DNA of 64,000 bases from an uncultured Pelagibacteraceae bacterium (GTDB lineage: Bacteria; Pseudomonadota; Alphaproteobacteria; Pelagibacterales; Pelagibacteraceae): positions 62,001 to 126,000 of the forward strand of contig CACDYR010000001.1 in NCBI GenBank assembly GCA_902557155.1, written 5' to 3'. Below, one piece after another: positions 44,022 through 53,482 of this stretch. Each line of letters begins with the position of its first letter. Within the stretch, counting starts at the first letter, position 1. The notes beneath the pieces were generated by a model. The model did no database searches. It had not been told where the DNA came from and saw nothing but the letters and a program-made list of their open reading frames with translations. The translations under genes and the position numbers were made by a program.

Positions 44022-44965
44022 TAAATTTGTGATAGTAAATTTTGAGTTTCCATCTCATATAACTTAAATAAAGTCTCTGCATCAGATAGATTAATCTCTT
44101 TAAATTTTATTTTTGAACCAGGAGACATCTGAACTAATCGGTCATAATCGACACTAGCCACAACTCCAATTTTTGGATAACCGCCAATAGTACCATGATC
44201 TGAAAGCATTATAATTGGATTTCCGTCTGCCGGTACTTGGATTACACCTTTAATCAAACCCTCTGATTTTATGTTAGTATTCACAATATTATCAATTTTA
44301 GGTCCCTCTAGTCTCATACCCATTCTGTCTGAAAGTTTCGATACTGTAAATTCCTTTTCATAAAATATTTTTTTACCTTCTTCAGAAAAGTAATCAAAAT
44401 TAGTGCCTTTGATCACCCTTATGTTTTCTATTTTGGTATTAATGTAATTAGTTTTTTTAATATCCTTATTTGAATTTATTTTTTTTAAATTAATTCTTTG
44501 CCCTTCATCTAATTTTTTTCCATCATTAGATCCAATATTTGCTTTTGTATTTATAGAGCAACTATTCCATTGGAATTTTAAATCGAACTCTCCACCTAAT
44601 GCTAAATATCCATAAACTGATTTATTTGTAGATATGATATTTATCTCATCTCCATTTTCAATTTGATAACTTTCGTAACATTTGCCCTCAATTTCAGTAT
44701 CTTTTTTTTTAATCGAAAAAATTACATCCCCGGTGACAGCAAAATTAATTTTTTCTCCTGAATATTTTATATGGGGACCTTGATATGCAAACTCTATCAC
44801 TGCAGAATCTAAATTATTATTAACAAGTTTATTGGCTATAAGATAATTTCTATTATCCATAGCGCCGCTAAACGGAATACCAATATGATAAAGATGATCC
44901 CTACCTTTATCTTGAAAGGTGGTATTAATTCCAGGCCTGATTATATCTAGATAATTGCTACTCAT
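44021..44965 (-). CDS. pxpC: 5-oxoprolinase subunit PxpC (KipA family)
   Basis: A 314-aa subunit of the PxpABC 5-oxoprolinase, which converts 5-oxoproline to glutamate with ATP. The family features are IRPGINTTFQDKGRDHLYHIGIPFSGAMDN (about 9-38), FAVTGDVIF, SDRMGMRLEGPKI and IMLSDHGTIGGYPKIGVVASVDYDRLVQ. It overlaps pxpB by 8 bp. Members are often mis-annotated as biotin-dependent or urea carboxylase subunits; the neighbouring PxpA and PxpB settle the assignment. Confidence 0.9.
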   Translation of the reverse strand: MSSNYLDIIRPGINTTFQDKGRDHLYHIGIPFSGAMDNRNYLIANKLVNNNLDSAVIEFAYQGPHIKYSGEKINFAVTGDVIFSIKKKDTEIEGKCYESYQIENGDEINIISTNKSVYGYLALGGEFDLKFQWNSCSINTKANIGSNDGKKLDEGQRINLKKINSNKDIKKTNYINTKIENIRVIKGTNFDYFSEEGKKIFYEKEFTVSKLSDRMGMRLEGPKIDNIVNTNIKSEGLIKGVIQVPADGNPIIMLSDHGTIGGYPKIGVVASVDYDRLVQMSPGSKIKFKEINLSDAETLFKLYEMETQNLLSQI

Positions 44966-45632
44966 TATAATTTTTATACTGATCTAAAGTAATTTCCTTA
45001 AAAATTACTGTGTCTCCTGGGTTTATTAGATTTGGTTTGTCTTCTTTTAAACTATCAAAGACATCTAAAGGTGTGTTTCCTAAAATATTCCATCCACCTG
45101 GACTTTCAAAAGTATAAATGTTTGCAAATTGCTCAGTTAATGCAACAGATCCTTTTGGCACTTTTACTCTTGGGGTTTCTAAACGTTGAGCTCGCATATT
45201 CTCATCTAAGTCACCAAGAAAAGGCATGCCAGCAATAAACCCTGTCATGTAACAAAAATATTCCTTATTTAAAAAATTCTCTAAAATTTTTTCTCTACTT
45301 AATTTTAATATTTCTTCCAATCTTTTAATGTCCATTGAAAAATTTTCATGACAACAAACTGGTATTTCTAATTTTTTTGAATTTATATCTATGGAGTCTT
45401 CGGGATTTATATTTTCAACATAATTTTTTACTTCTTTAAAATTTGTTTTTTTTAGATCATAAGAAATAATTAATTTATTATATGAAGGTGTTAAATTATT
45501 TATCCCTTCAAATTTTTTTTCTTTAATAGTTTTAAAATATTTTATAACTTCTGAATTAATTGATTTATTTACTTCATTACCAAAATCACAGTACAAAGCT
45601 GCGTCACCAAGATTTGATATATTTTTTATCAT
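44958..45632 (-). CDS. pxpB: 5-oxoprolinase subunit PxpB (KipI family)
   Basis: A 224-aa PxpB protein. It has the N-terminal ISNLGDAALYCDFGNEV, LEIPVCCHENFSMDIKRL in the middle and the C-terminal CYMTGFIAGMPFLGDLDENMRAQRLETPRVKVPKGSVALTEQFANIYTFESPGGWNILGNTP block. It overlaps pxpC by 8 bp and diverges from pxpA with about 27 bp between starts. It partners PxpC in ATP-dependent ring opening of 5-oxoproline. Confidence 0.9.
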   Translation of the reverse strand: MIKNISNLGDAALYCDFGNEVNKSINSEVIKYFKTIKEKKFEGINNLTPSYNKLIISYDLKKTNFKEVKNYVENINPEDSIDINSKKLEIPVCCHENFSMDIKRLEEILKLSREKILENFLNKEYFCYMTGFIAGMPFLGDLDENMRAQRLETPRVKVPKGSVALTEQFANIYTFESPGGWNILGNTPLDVFDSLKEDKPNLINPGDTVIFKEITLDQYKNYNE

Positions 45633-45659
45633 GTCATGTTATACTTAACATTAGAGACT

Positions 45660-46433
45660 ATGGAAATTAATATAAATTGCGATTTAGGTGAAAAATCAAA
45701 ACATCATTCAAATAAGCATGATCCAGATTTACTAGAAATAGTTAATTCTGCAAATGTCGCATGCGGTTATCATGCAGGTGATGATGAGTCGATGAATCAA
45801 GTAGTTCAAATTTCAAAAAAAAATGGTGTTAGTATTGGAGCGCATCCGTCATTTAATGACCCTGAAAATTTTGGAAGGCAAAGAATGAAACTTCCACCTA
45901 ATGAGGTAAGGCAATTAATTATTGATCAATATGAAATTCTTCAAAAAATTGCTCAAGATCATGGCGAGAATGTTACTCACATAAAACCACACGGAGCTTT
46001 AAATAATATGGCTTGTGAGGATATAGATTTAGCTACTACTTTAGCAAAAGCTATAAACGAGATTAGTAAAGATTTAATTTATTTGGTTCCTACAGGATCT
46101 AAAATGGAAGAAGCAGCCAAAAAACTAAACATGCGAATAGCTTGTGAAATATTTGCTGACAGGAATTACGAGGATGATGGTAATTTGGTTTCTAGAAAAA
46201 AACCACATGCTCTTATTACTGATCCAGAAGAAGCTAAAAAACACGTATTAAATATGGTTAAAAATCAGTCACTTAATTGTCACAGTGGAAAGCAGATACC
46301 TTGTGAAATAGACTCTGTGTGCATACATGGGGATAATGAAAGTTCATTGTCTACTGCAAAATCAATTAGGGAAAATTTAATAGAAAATGGGCTGCAATTA
46401 AAACCACTTAACCAAATGAAAAAATTTATATGA
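45660..46433 (+). CDS. pxpA: 5-oxoprolinase subunit PxpA (LamB/YcsF family)
   Basis: PxpA is the third subunit of the 5-oxoprolinase. The first conserved block MEININCDLGEKS starts at the ATG at 45660, which I chose over the upstream ATG at 45636 (adds MLYLTLET, with no family match). Other motifs are SANVACGYHAGDD, GAHPSFNDPENFGRQRM, HIKPHGALNN, CEIFADRNYEDDGNLVSR and CIHGDNESS. The shorter form has 257 aa, the family's usual size. pxpA is on the opposite strand from pxpB-pxpC. Confidence 0.92.
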   Translation: MEININCDLGEKSKHHSNKHDPDLLEIVNSANVACGYHAGDDESMNQVVQISKKNGVSIGAHPSFNDPENFGRQRMKLPPNEVRQLIIDQYEILQKIAQDHGENVTHIKPHGALNNMACEDIDLATTLAKAINEISKDLIYLVPTGSKMEEAAKKLNMRIACEIFADRNYEDDGNLVSRKKPHALITDPEEAKKHVLNMVKNQSLNCHSGKQIPCEIDSVCIHGDNESSLSTAKSIRENLIENGLQLKPLNQMKKFI

Positions 46434-46927
46434 TTAAAAAAACCTTTTTAACACTATTAACATTAATTTTATTATCAGCTAATTCTTACTCAGCTGGGAG
46501 TTCAAGTGATGGGAGCGACTCAAGTAAAGTTAAGTCTAACTATGATAAAGCTGTTACTTTAATTAAAGCAGCTAAGAAATATGAAAAAAAAGGAAAAATT
46601 GAAAAAGCCAACAAACGATATGAAAAAGCTCAAGCATTATTAATCAAATCAAACAAAAAAAAACCAAATCAAGCTGACACTTTAAACTACCTTGGTTTTA
46701 CAACTAGGAAACTTGGAGATTTTGAAAATGGAGAAAAGTATTATCTTTTAGGTTTAGAAATTGATCCAAATCACGTTGGTATAAATGAATATTTGGGTGA
46801 ATTATATGTTGTCACAAATAGATTAGATTTAGCAAAAGAACGGCTAAAAGTACTAGAAAGTTGTAATTGCGGGGAATATACCGAACTAAAAGAAATTATT
46901 GCTGGAACAAAACAATCTAAATATTAA
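46430..46927 (+). CDS. Exported TPR-repeat protein
   Basis: A 165-aa protein with a signal peptide (MIKKTFLTLLTLILLSANSYSA) and a Ser/Gly/Asp-rich linker followed by about three helical TPR-like units (for example NYLGFTTRKLGDFENGEKYYLLGLEIDPNHVGINEYLGELY). The region 40-85 is very Lys-rich. A Cys pair, CNC, is near residue 143. It overlaps pxpA by 4 bp. Periplasmic protein-protein interactions are likely; the partner is unknown. Confidence 0.78.
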   Translation: MIKKTFLTLLTLILLSANSYSAGSSSDGSDSSKVKSNYDKAVTLIKAAKKYEKKGKIEKANKRYEKAQALLIKSNKKKPNQADTLNYLGFTTRKLGDFENGEKYYLLGLEIDPNHVGINEYLGELYVVTNRLDLAKERLKVLESCNCGEYTELKEIIAGTKQSKY

Positions 46928-46980
46928 TTTATACTTTGAGTTATTTAAGGCTGAATCAATAAAATTGAACATAGCTCTGA

Positions 46981-47008
46981 TTGAAAATTTTACTGATTAT
47001 ACTATTAT
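46981..47008 (+). promoter_or_regulatory. Candidate promoter of the TerC-family gene
   Basis: TTGAAA (46981-46986) and TATTAT (47003-47008) are 16 bases apart in the 90-bp gap between the TPR gene and terC. The predicted start is at about 47014-47016, only a few bases before the TTG start at 47018, so the message may be leaderless. Consensus match only. Confidence 0.4.
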
Positions 47009-47017
47009 GTATTCATT

Positions 47018-47629
47018 TTGATTGAAGAACTCATAATTTTAACCAATATAATTTTTATCACAATTATATTAACAGCAGATAATGCCGTCATTGTTGGATC
47101 TATTGCTTCAAATTTTGTTCCAAAAAACAGAAAGCAAATAATTCTTTGGGGTGTAATTGGAGCCTTTGTTTTTAAAATCTTTTTTGCAATTTTTGCTACT
47201 TTTTTATTTGAATTTTATTTTATAAAAATTTTAGGTGGTTTGTTGCTAATTTGGATTGTAAATGATTTAAGGAAAGATTTATTAGACATTAAAAAAGTAA
47301 AACCCACTACTAAAAAAGGTAAAGAACCTTCATACATTAGTAGCATTGGAAAGGTTTTATTTGCAGACATCATGATTAGTTTTGACAATGTAATTGGTGT
47401 AGTTGCTGCAGCAAAAGGTTATTTCGGATTTATGATATTTGGACTGATGTTATCAGTTGTCTTAACTGGTGCTTTAGCGACATATATGGCTAATTATATA
47501 CAAAGACATATTTGGATAGCTTATATCGGCTTAGTATTTATCTTAATAGTTGGTCTGCAATTAGTAATTGGTGGATTGGTTGATCTTGAAATATTAAATA
47601 TTAATGAAGAATTTAAAAAATACTTTTAA
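47018..47629 (+). CDS. TerC/YjbE family integral membrane protein
   Basis: A 203-aa protein with about six to seven TM helices. The TerC acidic motifs are LTADNAVIVGSIASNF (about 18-33) and ADIMISFDNVIGVVAAAKG (about 115-133). TerC proteins are linked to metal (manganese, tellurite) homeostasis and may meter metal ions for secreted proteins. The start is TTG; the ATG seven bases upstream runs into an in-frame stop. The TAA stop abuts the stop of convergent panB. Confidence 0.8.
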   Translation: MIEELIILTNIIFITIILTADNAVIVGSIASNFVPKNRKQIILWGVIGAFVFKIFFAIFATFLFEFYFIKILGGLLLIWIVNDLRKDLLDIKKVKPTTKKGKEPSYISSIGKVLFADIMISFDNVIGVVAAAKGYFGFMIFGLMLSVVLTGALATYMANYIQRHIWIAYIGLVFILIVGLQLVIGGLVDLEILNINEEFKKYF

Positions 47630-48403
47630 TTAAAAAGAATTTTTTTTATTAGGAAATTTAATTTTTCTAACTTCTTTTGAATAATTTGAAACAGCTTTAG
47701 AAATATCGTTTCTAATATTTACATATTTTTTTACAAATTTATAATTTATTGGATTTAAGCCAATTAAATCATCAAAAACTAATATTTGACCATCACAATA
47801 TTTAGAAGCTCCAATACCAATAGTTGGTATCTTTAAATTCTGAGTTACAAGCTTTGCTAATGAAGTTTCAACACATTCTAAAACAATTGAAAACACTCCA
47901 GCTTTTTCTAATAATTGTGAGTCCCTTAGAATGTGATCTCTCTCTAGCTTTTTTTTACCTTTAAATTTAAAAGTTTTATCTGACTGAGGAAGCAACCCTA
48001 GATGGCCCATGACTGGAATTTTGTTTTTAACTAAAGATTTGATTGTTTCATAAATTTTTTTTCCACCTTCTAATTTTACACCGTCACACTTTGTTTTTTT
48101 CATTATTTGTTTTGCATTTTTCACTGCCTCTTTAGGAGTTCGATAGGTGTTATGTGGCATATCAACAATCATTAAGCTTTTTTTTATACCCATTCTGACA
48201 CTTTTAGAATGTTCAATCATTGTGCTCAAATTTACTTCTCTTGTAGATTTATAGTTGTATAAAACCGAACCAAGAGAATCTCCAACAAGTATAATATCGC
48301 AATAATTATCTAAAATTGATGCTATGTTTTTTGAGTAAGCAGTTAAACTTACAATTTTTTGTTTATTTTTTTTTTTAATTAAATCTGAAATTTTTTTTTT
48401 CAT
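47630..48403 (-). CDS. panB: 3-methyl-2-oxobutanoate hydroxymethyltransferase
   Basis: PanB adds a hydroxymethyl group from methylene-tetrahydrofolate to alpha-ketoisovalerate, the first step to pantothenate. Motifs are VSLTAYSKNIASILDNYCDIILVGDSLGSVLYNY, VDMPHNTYRTP, CDGVKLEGG, GHLGLLPQSDK and IGIGASKYCDGQILVFDDL. Length 257 aa is close to normal. The N-terminal is extremely Lys-rich (KKKISDLIKKKNKQK). It consumes methylene-THF, tying it to glycine cleavage. Confidence 0.94.
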   Translation of the reverse strand: MKKKISDLIKKKNKQKIVSLTAYSKNIASILDNYCDIILVGDSLGSVLYNYKSTREVNLSTMIEHSKSVRMGIKKSLMIVDMPHNTYRTPKEAVKNAKQIMKKTKCDGVKLEGGKKIYETIKSLVKNKIPVMGHLGLLPQSDKTFKFKGKKKLERDHILRDSQLLEKAGVFSIVLECVETSLAKLVTQNLKIPTIGIGASKYCDGQILVFDDLIGLNPINYKFVKKYVNIRNDISKAVSNYSKEVRKIKFPNKKNSF

Positions 48404-48407
48404 CGAC

Positions 48408-48827
48408 TTACCAAGAGCCGGTATTTTCCATAGAAGCCCAAGGTTCTTTAGGTTCTAAATTTCCCTCTTGAAGTATTTCAATTGAAATTTTGTCTGGTGA
48501 TCTAACAAAAGCCATATGGCCATCTCTTGGAGGTCTATTAATAGTATAACCCATATCCATTAATCTTTGGCAAGTTTCATAAATATTATCTACTCTATAG
48601 GCAAGATGACCAAAATTTCTTGAACCTTCTCCAAGCTCATCACCATCCCAATTATAAGTTAATTCTATTTCTGCTTTTTCATCATTAGGGGCTGCAAGAA
48701 AAATTAATGTAAATCTTCCTTTTTCATTTTCCATTCTTCTTGTTTCTTTTAAACCAAGCCCTTCGCAGAAAAATCTTAAAGACTCATCCACGTCTTTAAC
48801 TCTAATCATTGTGTGTAAATATTTCAT
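48408..48827 (-). CDS. gloA: Lactoylglutathione lyase (glyoxalase I)
   Basis: A 139-aa VOC-fold enzyme that converts the methylglyoxal-glutathione adduct to lactoylglutathione. The metal ligands can be placed at His5 (YLHTMIRV), Glu about 56 (AEIELTYNW), His about 74 (NFGHLAYRV) and Glu about 121 (SIEILQ). It fits with the gshA/gshB genes, which supply glutathione. It lies between panB and guaA on the minus strand. Confidence 0.92.
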   Translation of the reverse strand: MKYLHTMIRVKDVDESLRFFCEGLGLKETRRMENEKGRFTLIFLAAPNDEKAEIELTYNWDGDELGEGSRNFGHLAYRVDNIYETCQRLMDMGYTINRPPRDGHMAFVRSPDKISIEILQEGNLEPKEPWASMENTGSW

Positions 48828-48849
48828 AATGTTAATTTATAATTAAAAA

Positions 48850-50412
48850 CTACTCTAATTCAATAGTACTAGGTGGTTTTGAAGTAACATCATACACTAC
48901 TCTGTTTATACCCCTTATACTGTTAACTATTTTATTTGATATAGTTTGCATAAAAGACTTTTTAAATTCATAATAATCTGCAGTCATTCCATCTTCAGAT
49001 GTAATTGCTCTTAATAAACATAAATATTCATAAGTACGATTGTCTCCCATAACACCCACTGTTTTCACTGGAAGTAATGCTGCATAAGCTTGCCAAATCT
49101 TGTGATAAAGACCGTGATCTTTTAAAGCTTGAATAAAGTAATAATCAGCCTCTTTTAGAATTTTAATTTTTTCATTAGTTATAATACCTGGCATTCGAAT
49201 AGCTAAACCTGGTCCAGGAAAAGGATGTCTTGAAATAATTTCTTTACTTAAATTTAACTCTAATCCTAATTTTCTTACTTCGTCCTTAAATAAGAATTTT
49301 AGTGGTTCTACTAATTTTAAATTCATTTTTTTAGGTAAGCCACCAACATTATGATGTGATTTAATTTTTGAAGTTTGGCTTCCAGTAACAGATTTGCTCT
49401 CAATTAAATCTGGATAAAGAGTGCCCTGAGCTAAAAATTTAACATTTTTAATTTTCTTAGCGTATCGTTCAAATATTTTGATAAATAAATTACCAATTAT
49501 TTTTCTTTTTTTTTCTGGATCAGAAATATTTTTTAATTTTTTTAAAAATTCCTCTTCGGCATTTACATAAATTAAATTCATTTTTAAACGCTTCTTAAAA
49601 GTCTGCACCACCTGTACTTCCTCATTTTTTCTTAAAAGGCCAGTGTTTACAAAAATACAATAAAGTTTTTTACCAATAGCTTTATTAAGTAATTGAGCAA
49701 CTACACTACTATCCACACCTCCTGATAAAGCACAAATAACTTTGTTATTTCCAACTTGTTTTCTAACATCTTTAATAAGCTGATTTTTTTGATCCCTAGA
49801 TGACCAATTTCTTTTAATTTTACAAATTAAAAAAATGAAATTACTTATTAATTTCTTTCCATTCTCTGTATGAGTTACCTCTGGGTGGAATTGTACCCCA
49901 TAATATTTTTTTATTTTATTTTCAACAATTGCAAATTTTGAATTGGTGCTAGATGCAACAACTCTAAAATTCTTAGGCAGTTTTGAAACTTGATCAGCAT
50001 GGCTCATCCAAACTTGTTTGGATTTTTTGTTTCCAAAAAAATTAGTTGTTAAAAGACTGTTATTCTTTTTATAGACATTAGCTAAACCAAATTCTCTATG
50101 TTTTGATTGTTTTACCCTTCCACCATTAAGTTTTGATAAAATTTGATGTCCGAAACATATTCCAAGAACTGGTACATCAAGTTGTAAAATTTTTTTATCA
50201 AATGAATATTTATTTATTTGATAAACATTTAATGGACCACCAGATAATACTATTCCCTTAATACTGTGATTTATATCTTTAAGTTTTATTTTTTTGTGAC
50301 TAACTATCTCTGAAAAAACACCTAATTCTCTTACTCTTCTTGCAATTAATTGAGTAAATTGAGAACCAAAATCTATTATTAAGATTTTGTTAAGATTTTG
50401 ATCAAGACTCAT
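48850..50412 (-). CDS. guaA: GMP synthase (glutamine-hydrolysing)
   Basis: GuaA aminates XMP to GMP. The N-terminal glutaminase domain has Cys in [11 protein letters not shown] and His in [11 protein letters not shown]. The ATP pyrophosphatase domain has the P-loop [11 protein letters not shown] (about 229-239), and the C-terminal dimerisation domain has [11 protein letters not shown] and [12 protein letters not shown]. Length 520 aa is normal. It follows guaB with one TPR gene between, and overlaps it by 11 bp. Confidence 0.96.
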   Translation of the reverse strand: MSLDQNLNKILIIDFGSQFTQLIARRVRELGVFSEIVSHKKIKLKDINHSIKGIVLSGGPLNVYQINKYSFDKKILQLDVPVLGICFGHQILSKLNGGRVKQSKHREFGLANVYKKNNSLLTTNFFGNKKSKQVWMSHADQVSKLPKNFRVVASSTNSKFAIVENKIKKYYGVQFHPEVTHTENGKKLISNFIFLICKIKRNWSSRDQKNQLIKDVRKQVGNNKVICALSGGVDSSVVAQLLNKAIGKKLYCIFVNTGLLRKNEEVQVVQTFKKRLKMNLIYVNAEEEFLKKLKNISDPEKKRKIIGNLFIKIFERYAKKIKNVKFLAQGTLYPDLIESKSVTGSQTSKIKSHHNVGGLPKKMNLKLVEPLKFLFKDEVRKLGLELNLSKEIISRHPFPGPGLAIRMPGIITNEKIKILKEADYYFIQALKDHGLYHKIWQAYAALLPVKTVGVMGDNRTYEYLCLLRAITSEDGMTADYYEFKKSFMQTISNKIVNSIRGINRVVYDVTSKPPSTIELE

Positions 50413-50842
50413 TATTTTCAGGTTCTATATTTTTTAATGACTCTTGAATATCTTTGTTTTCATCACATAAATTTTTGCAAACTTCTACAAACTTATCTAA
50501 AAGATCTTTGACTTTTTCATAATTAGATTTTTCTAAAGCAATTTTCATTAACATCAATAAAGCTTCTTCGTTATCAGGCTCAATTAAAAGTGTCGTTTCT
50601 AAATTGTATTCTTCTTTTCTTTGATTTTCTTCCTGGTTGTAAATTTTTGCTAAATATAAATATGAGCTTGCATCTTTTGGATTAAAAACAATATTTCTCT
50701 CAAATAGAAAACGCGCATCTTCATATTTTTCTTTTTTAAACAATTCTAAAGCTTCACTAAAAAAATTTTCTTTACTAAAAGACGTACTGTAAAAAAAAGC
50801 TGTTAAAAGTATTATTCCTGTTAATTTTAAAAATTTACTCAT
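50402..50842 (-). CDS. Exported TPR-like protein between guaB and guaA
   Basis: A 146-aa protein with a signal peptide ([19 protein letters not shown]) followed by TPR-like helical repeats: [42 protein letters not shown] and a second unit [36 protein letters not shown]. Likely periplasmic. It overlaps guaB by 1 bp and guaA by 11 bp, so it is cotranslated with the GMP genes, though no functional link is evident. Confidence 0.75.
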   Translation of the reverse strand: MSKFLKLTGIILLTAFFYSTSFSKENFFSEALELFKKEKYEDARFLFERNIVFNPKDASSYLYLAKIYNQEENQRKEEYNLETTLLIEPDNEEALLMLMKIALEKSNYEKVKDLLDKFVEVCKNLCDENKDIQESLKNIEPENNES

Positions 50843-51918
50843 TAATATTTACTATCGTTTTTTACCACATCTACATTATGAACCATACTTTCATAAAATC
50901 CAGCTTTTGTAATTTTCACAAATTGTGGTTTATTTCTTAATTTAATGATTGTTTTTGATCCAAGATAGCCCATGGAAGATTTCAATCCACCAATTAATTT
51001 ATAAATAATACTCCCAACATCTCCTTTATATTTTACGAAACCTTCAACACCTTCAGGCACATATTTTGAGGAGTCTTTTTGTTTTTTTTGAAAGTATCTA
51101 TCAGCTGATCCTTTATTCATAGCTCCTACTGATCCCATTCCTCTAAAACTTTTGAAAAGCTGTCCATTTTTTTTTATTAATTTTCCTGGAGTTTCGTTTG
51201 TACCTGCAAATAACGAACCTATCATTACAGCATCTGCTCCTGCAGCAAAAGCTTTTGCTAAATCACCAGAATATTTTATTCCCCCATCTGAAATTATTTT
51301 AACATTTTTATTCTTTAAACCACTTCTCACACCTAAAATTGCGCTTAATTGAGGAACTCCTATTCCAGCAACCAGTCTTGTTGTGCAAATAGAACCTGGA
51401 CCTATACCAATTTTAATTATATCTACTCCTAACTTTATTAAGAATTTTGCAGCTTCTGGTGTTGCAATATTTCCTGCACACAAAGCAATTTTGTTAGTTT
51501 TTATTTTTTTAATATATTTAATTATTTCAGCAACTTTCTTTGTATGGCCATGTGCTGTGTCTACTACGATTAAATCTACACCTTCTTTAATTATTTCTTT
51601 AGCTCTGATAAATTCATTTGGTGCTGCACCTACAGCTGCTCCAACAATTAATTTTTGTTTTTTTACTTTTTTTATCTCCGATACTTGTTTTTTTATATCA
51701 AGGTTTCTGTGAATTACTCCAATACCCCCAGCTTTAGCTATAGCTATTGCCATTCTACTCTCTGTGACAGTATCCATTGCAGATGACAAAAGTGGAATTT
51801 TAAGTTTCAAATGCTTTGTTAAAGATACACTGGTGTCTGCATCAGAAGGTAATATTTCTGAATACTTTGGAGCTAATGTAACATCGTCAAAGGTAAGTGC
51901 TTCTTTTATGGGAACCAT
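50842..51918 (-). CDS. guaB: IMP dehydrogenase lacking the CBS (Bateman) module
   Basis: A 358-aa (beta/alpha)8-barrel enzyme converting IMP to XMP. The catalytic Cys178 lies in [11 protein letters not shown], and the flap has [18 protein letters not shown] (Arg274-Tyr275) and VPEGVEG. The usual IMPDH is about 490 aa with two CBS domains inserted after the first barrel strands. Here [17 protein letters not shown] runs directly into [13 protein letters not shown] with no CBS sequence. GMP reductase is similarly short, but the flap and guaA nearby favour IMPDH. Confidence 0.9.
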   Translation of the reverse strand: MVPIKEALTFDDVTLAPKYSEILPSDADTSVSLTKHLKLKIPLLSSAMDTVTESRMAIAIAKAGGIGVIHRNLDIKKQVSEIKKVKKQKLIVGAAVGAAPNEFIRAKEIIKEGVDLIVVDTAHGHTKKVAEIIKYIKKIKTNKIALCAGNIATPEAAKFLIKLGVDIIKIGIGPGSICTTRLVAGIGVPQLSAILGVRSGLKNKNVKIISDGGIKYSGDLAKAFAAGADAVMIGSLFAGTNETPGKLIKKNGQLFKSFRGMGSVGAMNKGSADRYFQKKQKDSSKYVPEGVEGFVKYKGDVGSIIYKLIGGLKSSMGYLGSKTIIKLRNKPQFVKITKAGFYESMVHNVDVVKNDSKY

Positions 51919-51955
51919 AATCTTTTATATACGATTCCTTTTAAATTAAAAGTCT

Positions 51956-52567
51956 CTATCGGATTTTTCTACAAATTATAAAACTTTCTTTTGAATCTTT
52001 TCTGCTAGATTTTGGTTTAAAAACCTTAACTTCTTTAAAATATTTTTTTCCCTCTGCGACGATTTCGTTAAATGTTCCTCCCATAAAAATTTTTGAAATA
52101 AAATATCCATTTTCTTTCATTAAATCTTTTGCAAAAAACATTGCCTCTTTACACAGTTCTCCAGTTTGTATTGAATCTATATTTTTAATACCAGTTGTAT
52201 CTACGGCCATATCAGACATAACGACATCAACTTTACCGTTTATATTTTTTTTAATTTCTTCTTGAGTTTTTTCTTCAGTAAAATCTCCTTGGATTTGAAC
52301 ACTATTACCTATGGGCTCCATTTTTTTTAAATCTATTGATATCAATTTTCCACTTTTAGCTGCTTTAAAAGCATATTGTGACCAGCTTCCTGGGGCTGCA
52401 CCAATATCAATTACTGATAATCCACCTTTAAAAATTTTAAATTTTTCATCAATTTCAATTAATTTGTAAGCTGATCTAGCGCGATACCCATCTACTTTGG
52501 ACTGTCTAACATAGATATCTCTACGCTGTTTATTAACCCAGTTCTTAGAGATTTTATTTTTTTTCAA
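51956..52567 (-). CDS. rlmE: 23S rRNA (uridine2552-2'-O)-methyltransferase RlmE
   Basis: RlmE (RrmJ/FtsJ) methylates U2552 in the 50S peptidyl-transferase centre. The 203-aa protein has RSAYKLIEIDEKFKIFKGG with the catalytic Lys, the SAM motif VIDIGAAPGSWSQYA (about 54-68), VVMSDMAVDTTG with its Asp and the SKIFMGG motif carrying the second Lys. The size and order are standard. It lies downstream of the glycosyltransferase-pss-psd unit. Confidence 0.94.
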   Translation of the reverse strand: MKKNKISKNWVNKQRRDIYVRQSKVDGYRARSAYKLIEIDEKFKIFKGGLSVIDIGAAPGSWSQYAFKAAKSGKLISIDLKKMEPIGNSVQIQGDFTEEKTQEEIKKNINGKVDVVMSDMAVDTTGIKNIDSIQTGELCKEAMFFAKDLMKENGYFISKIFMGGTFNEIVAEGKKYFKEVKVFKPKSSRKDSKESFIICRKIR

Positions 52568-53482
52568 TTAATTATTAAATCTTAAACTTTTATTTAAAAT
52601 TTTACCTGTAAGAGTTTGAATATTTATTTTAATATTCTTGTTTAATCTCATATCTTCGTTATCTTTCCAGATACCAGCAGCTAAATGCATAATTCCAATT
52701 TTATAGTTAGGTAAATAAGGCTCTACCCATGTATCTTTATCCTCATCAAATTTTGGTAAAAGGTTACTAGTGATCCAATTGCAGTTTAAAGGAAGAAATT
52801 CAGTTTCGACATTATCAACATAAACAGACATATTCATCGCTAATTGTTCAGAGCCAAATATTTCTCCACCTTTAAGTGTTTGCTTTAAGTTTTCCTGCCA
52901 TGAATTCCAACACGTTGAATTTTTTTCTAAAGAAAAAACACCAATATTGATATGAGGAGCAAAGGCTAACTTTCTAGCTTTTTCTAAACTAACATTGGAT
53001 TTAATTGCGTGTTTAAAATTTTGAGATTTAATAATTGCTAGTTTTCCAAAAACCCAATTTACTCTAGAAGTAATCTTGTAACCTGGTCCAATAGTTTGTG
53101 TAATTCCTAATTTGCCATTCTCACACGCTTTAAAATAAAGCTCAACTGATTGCCAATCATTGACCCACGCATCACAATCAATCCATAAATATTTTTCATA
53201 GCTTGGAAAGTATTTGGGCAAAAAGGCCCTGGATACTTGGCTCTTTAACCATTCACGCCCTTTGATTTTACTATCTGGAACTTTTATATCCCATTCTGCT
53301 GATTTTATTTCATCTACTTTTGATGATAATTCTGTCTTTTGATCCTCTGATAGACCAGCATCCAAAATACATATTGCAACTTCAGAGCTCTCTTTAAATC
53401 TTTTAATAGAGTCTATCAACTCATTTAATAAAGGGAAATAATTTGAATCAGCTAATGATACAATAACATTTTTTTTCATCAC
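52568..53482 (-). CDS. GT8-like glycosyltransferase
   Basis: A 304-aa protein with a GT-A type nucleotide-sugar fold: N-terminal VIVSLADSNYFPLLNELIDSIKRF, the metal-binding DCDAW (DxD, about 102-106), a hydrophobic core (WVFGKLAIIKS) and C-terminal IMHLAAGIWK resembling the HxxG-type metal ligand of GT8. No TM segment is seen. It overlaps pssA by 4 bp and lies 0 bp before rlmE, but is not an obvious fit. Donor and acceptor are unknown; a lipid or surface sugar is plausible. Confidence 0.65.
   Translation of the reverse strand: MMKKNVIVSLADSNYFPLLNELIDSIKRFKESSEVAICILDAGLSEDQKTELSSKVDEIKSAEWDIKVPDSKIKGREWLKSQVSRAFLPKYFPSYEKYLWIDCDAWVNDWQSVELYFKACENGKLGITQTIGPGYKITSRVNWVFGKLAIIKSQNFKHAIKSNVSLEKARKLAFAPHINIGVFSLEKNSTCWNSWQENLKQTLKGGEIFGSEQLAMNMSVYVDNVETEFLPLNCNWITSNLLPKFDEDKDTWVEPYLPNYKIGIMHLAAGIWKDNEDMRLNKNIKINIQTLTGKILNKSLRFNN

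Noticed and set aside
45636-45660. pxpA start at the upstream ATG
   Set aside because: The extra residues MLYLTLET have no family match and leave only 3 bp from the pxpB start; the ATG at 45660 begins the conserved block.
46928-47017. Possible tRNA or small RNA between the TPR and terC genes
   Set aside because: No cloverleaf, conserved tRNA bases or GC-rich stem; only promoter-like elements were seen.
50842-51918. Short guaB as GMP reductase
   Set aside because: The flap with GSADRYFQ and VPEGVEG, plus the neighbouring guaA, fits IMP dehydrogenase; the missing part corresponds to the CBS insert.
51919-51955. Inverted repeat CTTTTAAATTAAAAG upstream of guaB
   Set aside because: An all-AT seven-base stem in AT-rich DNA is expected by chance; there is no sign of a known purine operator or riboswitch.
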